Of a stretch of DNA of 64,000 nt, positions 1-8,930 are shown piece after piece (positions within the stretch are counted from its first letter, which is position 1; each line of letters starts with the position of its first letter). Position numbers and translations under genes: made by a program. The notes under the pieces were generated by a model. It was not told the origin of the DNA. It ran no database searches and saw only the letters and a program-made list of their open reading frames with translations. Origin of the DNA: JACZSB01 sp965372015. Its GTDB lineage: Bacteria; Fidelibacterota; Marinisomatia; SCGC-AAA003-L08; TS1B11. The stretch covers positions 1-64,000 of the forward strand of contig CBDVAP010000001.1 in the NCBI GenBank assembly GCA_965372015.1, written 5' to 3'.

Positions 1-50
1 CTGAAACCTCAAATACTAACTTTGGAAGTGGTCCAAAGAATGGGGGCAGG

Positions 51-1607
51 TCACTCTTGCAGAATACGGTAAAAGACCGTCGAGTGATCCTTATCCGTCG
101 TCAGTTTCGGTGGTTCAATCGTGAAGCTACATTCAATTCCGGTCCGTTTCTCAAACTCCCGTATCTCGTATCGAAGTGCCGGTACCAGTCCCTGATTGTC
201 CAAAATCACGGGCCGCAGCTGGGACGTAATCCTTCTTACTACCTGGATAGTATCATTCAGATCGCCAACAATGGATTCTGCTTTTTCCTTCAATGGCTGC
301 TGCTCATTGGGGATCTTCCCGTTAAGCCAGGCGGCATCCATTTTCAAGCCTGTCAGGATCTGCCCCAGTTCATCATGCAAATCCTGGGAAATGGCGATCA
401 TGGTTTCTTCACGGGCCGAAGCTAGGTGTGCTGCCAGTGAGCGCAGCTGCCGCTCCGATTCAATCAAACGCTCCTCCGCCTGCTTGCGCTCGGTGATGTC
501 CTGGACAATGGCAATGAATTGTGTTTTCCCATCAGTAGTGATAAGCATCCGGGGGGCCACCAAAGCGATGAATCGTTCACCGGTCTTGCGTCTAAAATTC
601 AGTTCGTATTCGCCCTCTTCGCCTGCCAGGGCTTTTTGGAATACTCCTTCGATATCCGCCATCCCTTCCTCAGCCCAGTAGCTAAATGGTGGGGTTTGGC
701 CCAGTAGCTCCTCTTCACTGAACCCTGAAAGGGTACAAAGAGCCTCGTTAACCAAAATTTGCTGACCATCCTCGTCGATAGCGGCCAAGCCGACACTTAA
801 TTTCTTGATCAGAGAGCAGGTGAAATCTTTCTCAACGCGCAGCTGCTCCTCCGCCCGTTGGCGCTCATTGACCCGCCGCTTAATCTGCCGTGACCCGACA
901 CTGATTCCAACTAGGCCTATGATCCACAACATGGCGTGCCCCAACGACATTGTGAATGTATGCCTTCGTGCAATTGCCAGCAGGGGCTGCATGGGGACCG
1001 AGACGCTGATCCCTCCGCGGATGTCCCCTACATCATATCCCTGGGCGGCATGGCACTTCAGGCAAGCTTCCTTAGTGACTAATGGGCGCATCAAGCGCAT
1101 GTATACCTTGCCATCCAGCTCCATCATTGAGCTGACTTCTTTTTCACCGCTCTCGAAGGCTCGAAGCGCCTCAGTCTCCCAGGAGTCGGCGGCATTCCCG
1201 GGCCTTAACGGCTTCAGGCTGGTGATATGGGCGCGAACGCCACTATCACGCTCCTGTAGTCCACTCACCAGGCGGGTCATATAGGCGGGGTTGATCAACG
1301 TCAGGTGCGTGCCAGATAAAGTCGTGACGTCGCGCTCGGGCAAATCGGCAAGATAAGGATTGGGTTGGATTTCTTCAGTCACCGGCACATAGACACCGCC
1401 GTGCAACGCGGTCCAGCGGCGGTAGAGGATATCCTTCATGTGGATGGCCCGGGCCTGTGAGCGCGCAACTTCCTGGGTCTCCTTCCCTTGTTGAACAACG
1501 CTCCACGCCAATGAGACAGCCACTATCATTGTCCATCCAGCCGCCAGCGTCCACGTGTACCGCTGCACACTAGTTGCAAGCGCTTTAATCTTTTTGGGAT
1601 TACTCAT
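51..1607 (-). CDS. Truncated sensor histidine kinase with c-haem (Tll0287-like/DUF3365) sensor and PAS domain
   Basis: A 518-residue membrane sensor kinase that would autophosphorylate on His and pass phosphate to a NarL-type regulator. TM segments lie near residues 20-38 and 220-240. The periplasmic part between them looks like a DUF3365/Tll0287-type domain with a c-type haem motif CLKCH at 182-186, so redox or gas sensing is plausible. A PAS domain follows (about 260-378) with the usual DITERKQAEE linker, then a HisKA_3 domain with phospho-acceptor His411 in SQDLHDELGQ. The frame stops at TGA 51-53 right after RILQE, exactly where related kinases continue into the ATP-binding N box. Codons beyond the stop still read TSKVSI, as in that N box, so this looks like disruption rather than natural design. 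The start has AAGGA about 7 nt upstream. It is divergent from the kinase at 2317. As it stands it lacks a catalytic ATPase domain and is probably inactive. Confidence 0.8.
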   Translation of the reverse strand: MSNPKKIKALATSVQRYTWTLAAGWTMIVAVSLAWSVVQQGKETQEVARSQARAIHMKDILYRRWTALHGGVYVPVTEEIQPNPYLADLPERDVTTLSGTHLTLINPAYMTRLVSGLQERDSGVRAHITSLKPLRPGNAADSWETEALRAFESGEKEVSSMMELDGKVYMRLMRPLVTKEACLKCHAAQGYDVGDIRGGISVSVPMQPLLAIARRHTFTMSLGHAMLWIIGLVGISVGSRQIKRRVNERQRAEEQLRVEKDFTCSLIKKLSVGLAAIDEDGQQILVNEALCTLSGFSEEELLGQTPPFSYWAEEGMADIEGVFQKALAGEEGEYELNFRRKTGERFIALVAPRMLITTDGKTQFIAIVQDITERKQAEERLIESERQLRSLAAHLASAREETMIAISQDLHDELGQILTGLKMDAAWLNGKIPNEQQPLKEKAESIVGDLNDTIQVVRRITSQLRPVILDNQGLVPALRYEIREFEKRTGIECSFTIEPPKLTTDKDHSTVFYRILQE

Positions 1608-2316
1608 GATTATTCCTTCAGTGGCAAATATTCTTCCTGAGCACGGCTAGTTTTCGTATTACGCTTACCCGGGCCTCAAAAAGCCAATCCCCAAAAGTGC
1701 TGTATTCTGGGATCAGGCTGAAAAATCTCTTTCGCTTATCCATTCCTGGTCGTTAATGGCTTTATAGATTGGGCGTACCGATATACTTTAGCATGTAGTT
1801 TGCGATCGTTGGTAGTCTCGCGTAGGTTATGAATCTGTTTTTTCTACTAACGAAGGAATACAAGTGTTAAGGTTAGTTTTTGATCTAGGCTGAAGCAATC
1901 GGACGGAATCCATAAAATTTGTAGGGGCAAATCGCAGTTTAGCCCTTATGTTAATAAAATTATATGATACTTCATACCCTCCCGGATTCTTTCTGCTGAT
2001 ATTTAAGAGTCAAGAAGGCGGGTTGCTTAATGGGGAGAATAATTCGGAGATTAGTTCGAGATCAGCTGAGGATGAGGCCTGTTAACAGTTCTATAACCTG
2101 AACCGCCCCCAACCTCACGGAGCCTTTGATGGCAAAACACCTTATGAGTTGTTCAGGTCCATCTGAACTTAACGTCTAATTAGTCCGGTAGGGTATGCAT
2201 GACGACATTCTTGGAAATGAGACCTGGTTGTCTTAGTTTAGGTTATCAGAATTGGAGCGCTTCTGCACTAATGCCGATTCTAAAATAGATTTTGCCCTCG
2301 CTATCAGGAGTTCATG
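1608..2316. other. Divergent intergenic region between two kinase genes
   Basis: About 700 bases of A+T-rich DNA separate the divergent kinase genes and should contain promoters for both, but I cannot place them with confidence. The only recognisable content is a transposase C-terminal relic at 2086-2166 (listed separately). Confidence 0.5.
2086..2166 (+). pseudogene. C-terminal relic of an integrase-core transposase
   Basis: The frame ending at TGA 2164-2166 reads FYNLNRP, then PHGAFDGKTPYELFRSI. This is the characteristic end of DDE integrase-core transposases (IS3/IS481-like, usually YN..RPHGSL.GKTPYE). An in-frame TAA at 2083-2085 lies just upstream and no further transposase sequence is visible, so only about 26 codons survive. 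It marks a past insertion next to the kinase genes. Confidence 0.6.
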
Positions 2317-5300
2317 ATGGTTAATCCGCGCGGCAATTCCAAGGAGTGGCCCCCCAACAGCGCTATGGATCGTTTGAAAAAGCATTTAATCGGCAGCATA
2401 AAGTTGGTGCGCTCGCCAATCCGTACAGTGGTCTTTTTAGCCATATTGGTTTTTCTGGTAGAATTCTTGATCATGAAGATCCTTCATAGAACTCCTTGGA
2501 GCGGTGAACCTACCGAGGCATTGATTGACAGCTTCGCATTAGTATTACTGCTGATCCCCGGTCTCTATTTCTTATTGTTCCGCCCCATGGTGGCAAGTAT
2601 TGAAACCCAAGGAGCCTTGGATGCGGCTTTGCAAGAGAGTGAGGAGCAATTCCGCGGTATCTATGAGCAATCTCCCATTGCTATTGAGATATACGATTTC
2701 GATGGTCTGCTGGTTGAGGTCAACCAGGCCTGTCTGGACTTGTTCGGCGTCGATCATATTGCCGAAGTGAAAGGGTTCAAGCTGTTTGAGGACCCCAATA
2801 TATCAGAAGATGCCAAAAAGCGGCTCCAGAAAGGTGAAGCGGTTCAATACGAATCGGTATTCGATTTTGATTTGGTCACAAAGTTGGGGTTATACAAGAC
2901 ATCCAAGTCGGGGAAGTGCTTTATTGATGCGCTGATAACCCCTCTGAGAGCCGAAAATGGCAATAAAAGTGGTGGCTACCTCGTGCAGGTGCAAGACATC
3001 ACCGAGCGCAAGCGGGCGGAGGAACTTTTACATCTTCAAAGTGTGGTTGCTTTGAATATGTCTGAGGGTATTTATCTCGTCCGTGTCACCGACCTTATCA
3101 TCGTATATGCTAATCCTAAATTTGAGGAGATGTTTGGTTATAGCCCCGGTGAAATGACAGATAAGCATGTGTCCATTATCAACGCCTTAACTGACCAGGA
3201 CCCTGTCGATAGAGCAAATGAAATCAAAAAAGGGTTGCAGAAGGATGGTTTTTGGAAAGGGGATGTTAGGAACATTAGAAAGGATGGCACAGAATTTTGG
3301 GGTCAAGTGAGTATATCTACTTTCAATCATCCCAGATATGGAGATGTATATCTCTCAGTCCAAAGTGACGTCACCGAACGCAAGCAGGCTGAGGAGGCGC
3401 TACGGGAAAGCGAGGCCAAGTTCCGCGCGATTTCCCAGCAAATGCCGGACGCGCTGTTTCTGTTAGATATGGACGACCCCGAAATCCCCGTTAAGATCAT
3501 TGATTGCAATGAGATGGCCTGCAAGATGCACGGGTATTCCCGCGACGAGCTGATTGGAAAATCGATTGAATTTATAGATACCCCAGAAACAGCAAGAATG
3601 ATCCCTGAACGTAAAAAAATTCTTCTTAAAGGAAAACCACTTTCGTTTGAGGCGCAGCATAAAAGGAAGGACGGCTCGATCTTTGAAGTTGAAGTGAGGA
3701 TTCAACTCATCACCATCTCCGGTAAAAAAGTTGCCCTGGCTATCGATCGGGATATCACGGAGCGCAAGCGGGCGGAGGAGGCGCTGCACCGCCACAATCA
3801 AGAACTAACAACCCTGCTTGAGGTGAGTAAAACCTTGGTTAGTACTTTGAATATGGAGACTGTGTTACAGGCAACAACCGAAAGTATCGCTAGATATTTG
3901 GGACTTGAAACTTCTGCTGTCTACCTTCTTAAAGGAGATGAGTTGTATCTAGGGGCGACTACGCCACCATTACCACCAGAGATGCCCGATTTATTTCGCA
4001 TCGCTCCTTTATCGGATCACCCCCATATAGAAGAGACAATTTCTAAAAAACAAACTAAATTTTTTCTCGATATAAAATCCGCTTCACTTTCTGCTCCCGA
4101 AAAAGCAATCATCGAGGCCAGAAATATACGCTCGCTATTATATATACCCCTGATAGCCGAAAAGAAAGTGTTCGGAGTTCTACTTGTTGGGAGTATGGGA
4201 ATCCCCCGTGATATTACTGATTCGGAGATTGAATCCTGCTCTACTCTGGCTAATATTGCCAGTCTGGCGATCGCAAATACACAGTTATATAAGGCCAGTC
4301 AAAGCAATGTAGCTGATTTAGAGCGTGAAGTGACTGAGCGCAAGCAGGCGGAAGAGGCGCTGCTGGAAAGCGAAGAGCGCTTCAGAAACCTGGTGGAAAC
4401 TTCACAGGATTTGATATGGAGCTGCGATGCTAAAGGCCGATTCACCTATCTCAACCCGGCTTGGGAAAAGTTACTGGGTTACGAGCTCGCGGAAATGCAA
4501 GGCCATACCTTCAGTGAATTCAAGCCACCCGAAATTGCGGAGCGGGATCTGCAGACCTTTAAACATATTCTCAAGGGTAAGACTACTTTCGGTTACGAGA
4601 CGGTATATATCTCCAAGTCTGGTCAGCATAGGCATCTAGTTTTCAATGCACGTGTACTGAAGGACAATAAAGGCCAAACCCTCGGCACCCAGGGGACAGC
4701 GCACGATATCACCGAGCGCAAGCGGGCTGAGGAAGCGTTGCAGACTTCGCGCACCGAGTTGGAAACCAGGAACCGAATAGCCAATGTGTTTCTAATGAAA
4801 CCAGACGAGACGTTATATGCGGATTTATTGGATGTGATACTCGATGTAATGGCAAGCGAGTTCGGTTTTGTATCCTATATTCGTGAGAATGGTGATCTGG
4901 TAAGCCCCTCCATGACCCGAACAATTTGGGACCAATGCCAGATCCCGGATAAAAATATCATATTCCCCAAAGAGAATTGGACTGGTCTGTGGGGAAAGTC
5001 GCTATTAGAGCAAAAGCCGCTCCGGGCCAATGAGGGCCTCCAAGTGCCCCAGGGACACGTCCCGCTCAGGAATGCCCTCTGTGTACCAATCATGCATCGG
5101 GGCACCCTGATCGGCCAGATTGCGGTAGCTAATAAAACTTCAGGATACTTTGACGAAGATCAGCGCATTCTAGTGGACATCGCCAACCATATGGCCCCCA
5201 TCCTCCACGCCCGGCTGAAAATTTCCCGCCAAACAGAGGAGCGCCAGCAAGCGGAGGAAGCGCTGAACGAAAGTGAAAAACGTTTCCACAGGCTATACGA

Positions 5301-6318
5301 ATCCGCTCCTATCGGGATAGCATTGGTGAGAGAAAACTCACTGATCGAGGGCAACCGGTCACTGCTGGATATGCTGGGATATACCTTGCGTGAGTTGAAG
5401 AAACAATCACTTCCATCCCTATTTCATCCCACAGACCGGCTCAGGCTGACAAGTTCCTATAATGAATTTGTGCCGGGCGGGAGAAACAGGTTTACAGTTG
5501 AGCTGCGATTAAGGACTAAGCGTGGTCGCTATAAGTGGGTCTCGTTGACCGGTTCGATATTGCCAATGGCCGGGGAGGGGCGGCCTTATCATATTTTCAT
5601 GATGGAAGACATTACCACCAGGACCAAAGTCCAGAGGCAATTACTTGAATCACAGAGTGAGCTTCGCGCTCTGTCAATACACCTGCAGGGGCTTCGGGAG
5701 GAGGAGCGTAAGAGAATTGCCAGAGAGTTACATGATCAGCTGGGCGCTACCCTCACCAGTTTGAAAATGGATATATCCTGGCTGATGGAGGAGGGACCGG
5801 AAATACAGCGTTCCTTGGCGCACGAGGTCATCGGTAAAATAGACGGGACAATCCAGACGGTACGTGATATCTCGAGCGAACTGCGCCCCAGTATCCTGGA
5901 CGACTGGGGTCTGGTCGCTGCCCTTGAGTGGCTGATGCAGCAATACGAGAGCCGAACAAAAATAGCCTGCCACCTCGATCTGCCCGACCAGGAATTGACC
6001 CTGGATAAGGATCAGTCAACGGCGCTGTTTCGGATAGCCCAGGAAGGGCTGACGAATGTCACCCGCCATGCCGAAGCCAGTAAGGTGGAGATTCAAGTCC
6101 AAAAGACTTCCAGGTCTATAACCCTGAGGCTTAAAGATGACGGCCGGGGCATAGAACGGTCGCAGGTTAAAAACCGGCGCTCCCTGGGGCTATTAGGGAT
6201 GAGGGAGCGGGTGCAGCCGTGGGGCGGTAAATTCCGGGTACATGGGATCAAAGGCCGGGGCACGACCCTGACCGTGCAGATGCCGGTAGCCAAATACAAG
6301 CCAGAGGATTCAGGATGA
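2317..6318 (+). CDS. Membrane multi-PAS/GAF sensor histidine kinase (HisKA_3 type)
   Basis: A 1333-residue kinase. Two ATGs are adjacent (2314 and 2317); AGGAG at 2306-2310 lies 6 nt before 2317, so that start is preferred. Two TM helices (about 36-56 and 70-90) leave almost no periplasmic sensor, so sensing is membrane or cytoplasmic. Domains in order: PAS about 110-232, PAS 245-355, PAS 365-483, GAF 495-660, PAS 685-800, GAF 820-970, PAS 985-1100, HisKA_3 1115-1185 with His1139 in ARELHDQLGA, and HATPase_c 1230-1325 with N box EGLTNVTRHAEASK and G box DDGRGI. The PAS units are joined by near-identical TERKxAEEAL linkers, evidence of internal duplication. The stop overlaps the next regulator start (ATGA), so the two are co-translated and almost certainly cognate. 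Confidence 0.9.
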   Translation: MVNPRGNSKEWPPNSAMDRLKKHLIGSIKLVRSPIRTVVFLAILVFLVEFLIMKILHRTPWSGEPTEALIDSFALVLLLIPGLYFLLFRPMVASIETQGALDAALQESEEQFRGIYEQSPIAIEIYDFDGLLVEVNQACLDLFGVDHIAEVKGFKLFEDPNISEDAKKRLQKGEAVQYESVFDFDLVTKLGLYKTSKSGKCFIDALITPLRAENGNKSGGYLVQVQDITERKRAEELLHLQSVVALNMSEGIYLVRVTDLIIVYANPKFEEMFGYSPGEMTDKHVSIINALTDQDPVDRANEIKKGLQKDGFWKGDVRNIRKDGTEFWGQVSISTFNHPRYGDVYLSVQSDVTERKQAEEALRESEAKFRAISQQMPDALFLLDMDDPEIPVKIIDCNEMACKMHGYSRDELIGKSIEFIDTPETARMIPERKKILLKGKPLSFEAQHKRKDGSIFEVEVRIQLITISGKKVALAIDRDITERKRAEEALHRHNQELTTLLEVSKTLVSTLNMETVLQATTESIARYLGLETSAVYLLKGDELYLGATTPPLPPEMPDLFRIAPLSDHPHIEETISKKQTKFFLDIKSASLSAPEKAIIEARNIRSLLYIPLIAEKKVFGVLLVGSMGIPRDITDSEIESCSTLANIASLAIANTQLYKASQSNVADLEREVTERKQAEEALLESEERFRNLVETSQDLIWSCDAKGRFTYLNPAWEKLLGYELAEMQGHTFSEFKPPEIAERDLQTFKHILKGKTTFGYETVYISKSGQHRHLVFNARVLKDNKGQTLGTQGTAHDITERKRAEEALQTSRTELETRNRIANVFLMKPDETLYADLLDVILDVMASEFGFVSYIRENGDLVSPSMTRTIWDQCQIPDKNIIFPKENWTGLWGKSLLEQKPLRANEGLQVPQGHVPLRNALCVPIMHRGTLIGQIAVANKTSGYFDEDQRILVDIANHMAPILHARLKISRQTEERQQAEEALNESEKRFHRLYESAPIGIALVRENSLIEGNRSLLDMLGYTLRELKKQSLPSLFHPTDRLRLTSSYNEFVPGGRNRFTVELRLRTKRGRYKWVSLTGSILPMAGEGRPYHIFMMEDITTRTKVQRQLLESQSELRALSIHLQGLREEERKRIARELHDQLGATLTSLKMDISWLMEEGPEIQRSLAHEVIGKIDGTIQTVRDISSELRPSILDDWGLVAALEWLMQQYESRTKIACHLDLPDQELTLDKDQSTALFRIAQEGLTNVTRHAEASKVEIQVQKTSRSITLRLKDDGRGIERSQVKNRRSLGLLGMRERVQPWGGKFRVHGIKGRGTTLTVQMPVAKYKPEDSG

Positions 6319-6953
6319 TCAAGGTATTTATTGTCGATGATCACGAAATATTTCGGGAAGGAATAAAGCGTATCATCGCCAAATGCAGCGACATGCAGGT
6401 CGTGGGAGAAGCATCCGATGCCAGCAACTGCATGAGACAGGTGCTATCGGGCGATTTGGAAATTGACGTGTTCTTGCTCGATATTTCTCTTCCTGGCCGT
6501 AGTGGAATCGAGGTGCTGAAAGAATTGAAATCTCAACTGACACTTCCGCGAGTCTTAATCCTGAGCATGTACTCTGAGGACCAATATGCGGTCAGGGCGC
6601 TAAGGGCGGGAGCATCCGGCTATATTAACAAAGAAACCGCCCCCCAAGTTCTGATAGAAGCCATTCGAAAAGTTCATGGAGGTGGCCGCTATGTCAGTCT
6701 CGAGTTGGCGGAAAAATTAATAGATTATATCGATGTCTTTGTCGATGTTTCCAGTCACGAATTGCTATCGGATCGTGAATACGAAGTCATGTGCCTGATC
6801 GCCTCGGGAAAAACCGTCTCCGAGATCGCCACCCAACTTTCATTGAGCCCGAAGACCATCAGCTCCGTCCGTAGTCGCATTTTGAAGAAAATGGGTATGC
6901 GTACTAATGCTGAATTGACACACTACGCCGTGGTAAAGGGCCTGGTTGACTGA
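6315..6953 (+). CDS. NarL/FixJ-type response regulator, cognate of the upstream kinase
   Basis: A 212-residue transcription factor with an intact receiver: acidic pair D8 D9, phospho-acceptor D56 in LLDISLPG, S84 and K106. It is followed by a LuxR-type helix-turn-helix (about 148-205, with LSPKTISSVRSRILKKMG as recognition region). The start overlaps the kinase stop by 4 bp. HisKA_3 kinases normally pair with this regulator class, so a two-component pair is well supported; the target genes are unknown. It is the functional reference for the two decayed paralogues downstream. Confidence 0.92.
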   Translation: MIKVFIVDDHEIFREGIKRIIAKCSDMQVVGEASDASNCMRQVLSGDLEIDVFLLDISLPGRSGIEVLKELKSQLTLPRVLILSMYSEDQYAVRALRAGASGYINKETAPQVLIEAIRKVHGGGRYVSLELAEKLIDYIDVFVDVSSHELLSDREYEVMCLIASGKTVSEIATQLSLSPKTISSVRSRILKKMGMRTNAELTHYAVVKGLVD

Positions 6954-7435
6954 AGCCGGCAGCGCTACGCAGCCCCTTTTATAAGAATATCTCCTACATC
7001 CAAATCTAATTTGGCACCACAGCCGACCGGTTACTTTGTCTGATCCGGTTACATTACTTTCCGCCATTCACGTTCGCACAATCCCCCAAGAAAAATATAC
7101 TTTGTCCTATCTGCCTCCGATCTAATCTAATCGTATATTCTTCAAATAGTCGTTAGAATTTATTTCGTGGAGATAGACAAGAACCTACTTCCAGGTGGGA
7201 TTCGTCAGGACATCTGAAAATAAGAATTTTTCCTGATGCGACCATTCTAAAGACTTCAAAACGAACACCGATGTGGATATGGCGGGTCCATACCAGGCGT
7301 AGGCAATAATGATTTGTCTGTCCGGGTCCATTGATGGAGATGTCACAGCGTACTATAGCAAACGAATTCCGATGGAGTGCAACCAAAAATATGAGATAGC
7401 TAAGGCGGCTTAGAACAAATTCTCAGGGATCGTTT
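6954..7435. other. Intergenic region between regulators
   Basis: About 480 bases without a credible gene, RNA or repeat. It probably carries the promoter of the regulator at 7436, but I see no convincing promoter or terminator. Confidence 0.4.
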
Positions 7436-8074
7436 ATGATCAAGCTATTTATTATTGATTGTAATGAAATATTCCGGGAAGGACTGAAGCGAATTATAGG
7501 TAAAACCAGCGATATGGAAATTGTAGGGGAGACAGTCGATACCAAAGGGTACTTGTCGCAATTTCAGAACGGTGGAACCCGGGCCGAGATATTGCTGATG
7601 GAGATTTACCTTCCGGGCCGTAAAGGGATTGAGGCACTCAAGGAATTGAAGGCTCTTGACCCGCAGTCCAAGGTACTGATCATGGGTATGCTGACAGATG
7701 ATCAATGGGCCTTGAGGGCTCTCCGGGCCGGCGCCGCAGGTTATCTAACTAAACGGTGTGCTTCTGAGAAGCTGCTCGAGGCCATCAAGAAGATTCATAA
7801 TGGGAAACGGTATATCAGCCCGAGCTTGGCCGAAAGAATGATTGATCTGATCGGTGATTACTCGGATCTCGCGCTGCATGAAAAGCTTTCTGGTCGCGAG
7901 TATCAAGTGTTTTCGATGATAGCAGCTGGAATTCCCCCTGCCGAAATTGCCCGGCAGCTATCTCGAAGTACCAGAACTATCAGCACCCTTCGGGCGAGGG
8001 TCCTTAAAAAAATGGGTATGAAGTCCAATGCTGAAATAACCCATTACGCTATTGAGCAATGTCTTCTGGACTGA
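7436..8074 (+). CDS. Atypical NarL-type regulator with Asp-to-Glu at the phosphorylation site
   Basis: 212 residues, same length and alignable end to end with the regulator at 6315, so a paralogue. The receiver is altered at key positions: the acidic pair is D8 C9, the phospho-acceptor position is E56 (LMEIYLPG), and the conserved Ser84 is Gly; K106 remains. The LuxR-type HTH is well conserved (STRTISTLRARVLKKMG). Asp-to-Glu at this site can mimic phosphorylation in some receivers, so a constitutively active DNA-binding protein is possible, as is simple decay. The intact length and HTH argue that DNA binding is still selected. It has its own 480-base upstream region, so is probably transcribed separately from the kinase. 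Confidence 0.88.
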   Translation: MIKLFIIDCNEIFREGLKRIIGKTSDMEIVGETVDTKGYLSQFQNGGTRAEILLMEIYLPGRKGIEALKELKALDPQSKVLIMGMLTDDQWALRALRAGAAGYLTKRCASEKLLEAIKKIHNGKRYISPSLAERMIDLIGDYSDLALHEKLSGREYQVFSMIAAGIPPAEIARQLSRSTRTISTLRARVLKKMGMKSNAEITHYAIEQCLLD

Positions 8075-8173
8075 TTTTTGAACCACCCTTTTAGGCACTG
8101 AAAGGCGCCCTGGAATGGATGATAAGAGCTGTCTGACTGGACTGGGCCAAATAGATTAGTGGGATAAATCATT

Positions 8174-8575
8174 GTGATCAAGGTTTGCATAGTCGAAGAA
8201 CATAAGAATATCCTCAAGGGCTTGCGACGTATCATTAAAGCCGCCGGCGATATGGATCTTGTTCGAGAGGTAGGGGATGCCTACGAATGTCTGGACCGGT
8301 GTCCAGCTAGCGACTGCCCAGCGGAAATTGTATTATGGGATTTCTCTTCCACAGGTCCGGCAGGGATTGACGTGCTGGCCGAGCTGCATGCGAGGCATCC
8401 GCATCTATCAGTACTGGCCTTGGGTTTGTATCCGCACGGCAGATGGGCGGAAAGTGTATTACAGGCTGGCGCGGCTGGCTATATCACCATCGGGTCAGCA
8501 CCCGAGAGATTGATTGAGGCCATTCGAGCGATAGCCAGTGGAAACCAGTATCTCAATGGTGGACCGTACCAGTAG
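8174..8575 (+). CDS. Receiver-only degenerate response regulator paralogue
   Basis: 133 residues beginning at GTG 8174 with no strong ribosome-binding site. It aligns with the receivers at 6315 and 7436 but has no helix-turn-helix: translation ends at TAG 8573-8575 near the end of the receiver. D56 is kept (LWDFSSTG), but the acidic pair is E8 E9, Ser84 is Gly, and the conserved Lys106 is Ile (GYITIGSAP). Without Lys the phosphorylation switch should be crippled. It may be a phosphate sink, a dominant partner, or a pseudogene on the way out. It is the third and most degraded member of the tandem series. Confidence 0.7.
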   Translation: MIKVCIVEEHKNILKGLRRIIKAAGDMDLVREVGDAYECLDRCPASDCPAEIVLWDFSSTGPAGIDVLAELHARHPHLSVLALGLYPHGRWAESVLQAGAAGYITIGSAPERLIEAIRAIASGNQYLNGGPYQ

Positions 8576-8930
8576 ATGACAACCTCGAATCAATCTAACT
8601 GGCATAATGATATTGATCAGTCCCAACTCCTCCGCTGAATTGACCGGTGCTGTCATTGAGTCTAACCGGAGCCGCAGTTATTTTTTCCATCGAAAATATA
8701 ATTTCTTCTGATAACCTTGTAGGACAATCACTCTCTTGTAGTTGATATAATCGGGCAGCACCGCTAAAAGTCCTACAATCTATTCCCGCCTTCCCTGTCA
8801 GCAATAACAGCATTCAACTTATTTTTATTTACTGAGATAGCGGCTAACCTTAACCTGTTACTAATCATGATGACACTGTATGGTATCAGGTTTAAACTTT
8901 AAAACCAAGAGCAACTAAGGAGATACACCA
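8576..8930. other. Intergenic region upstream of a repeat protein gene
   Basis: About 355 bases. Nothing recognisable except the strong ribosome-binding site AAGGAGA at 8917-8923 for the next gene. The last bases belong to a leader also present before the gene at 13412. Confidence 0.4.
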
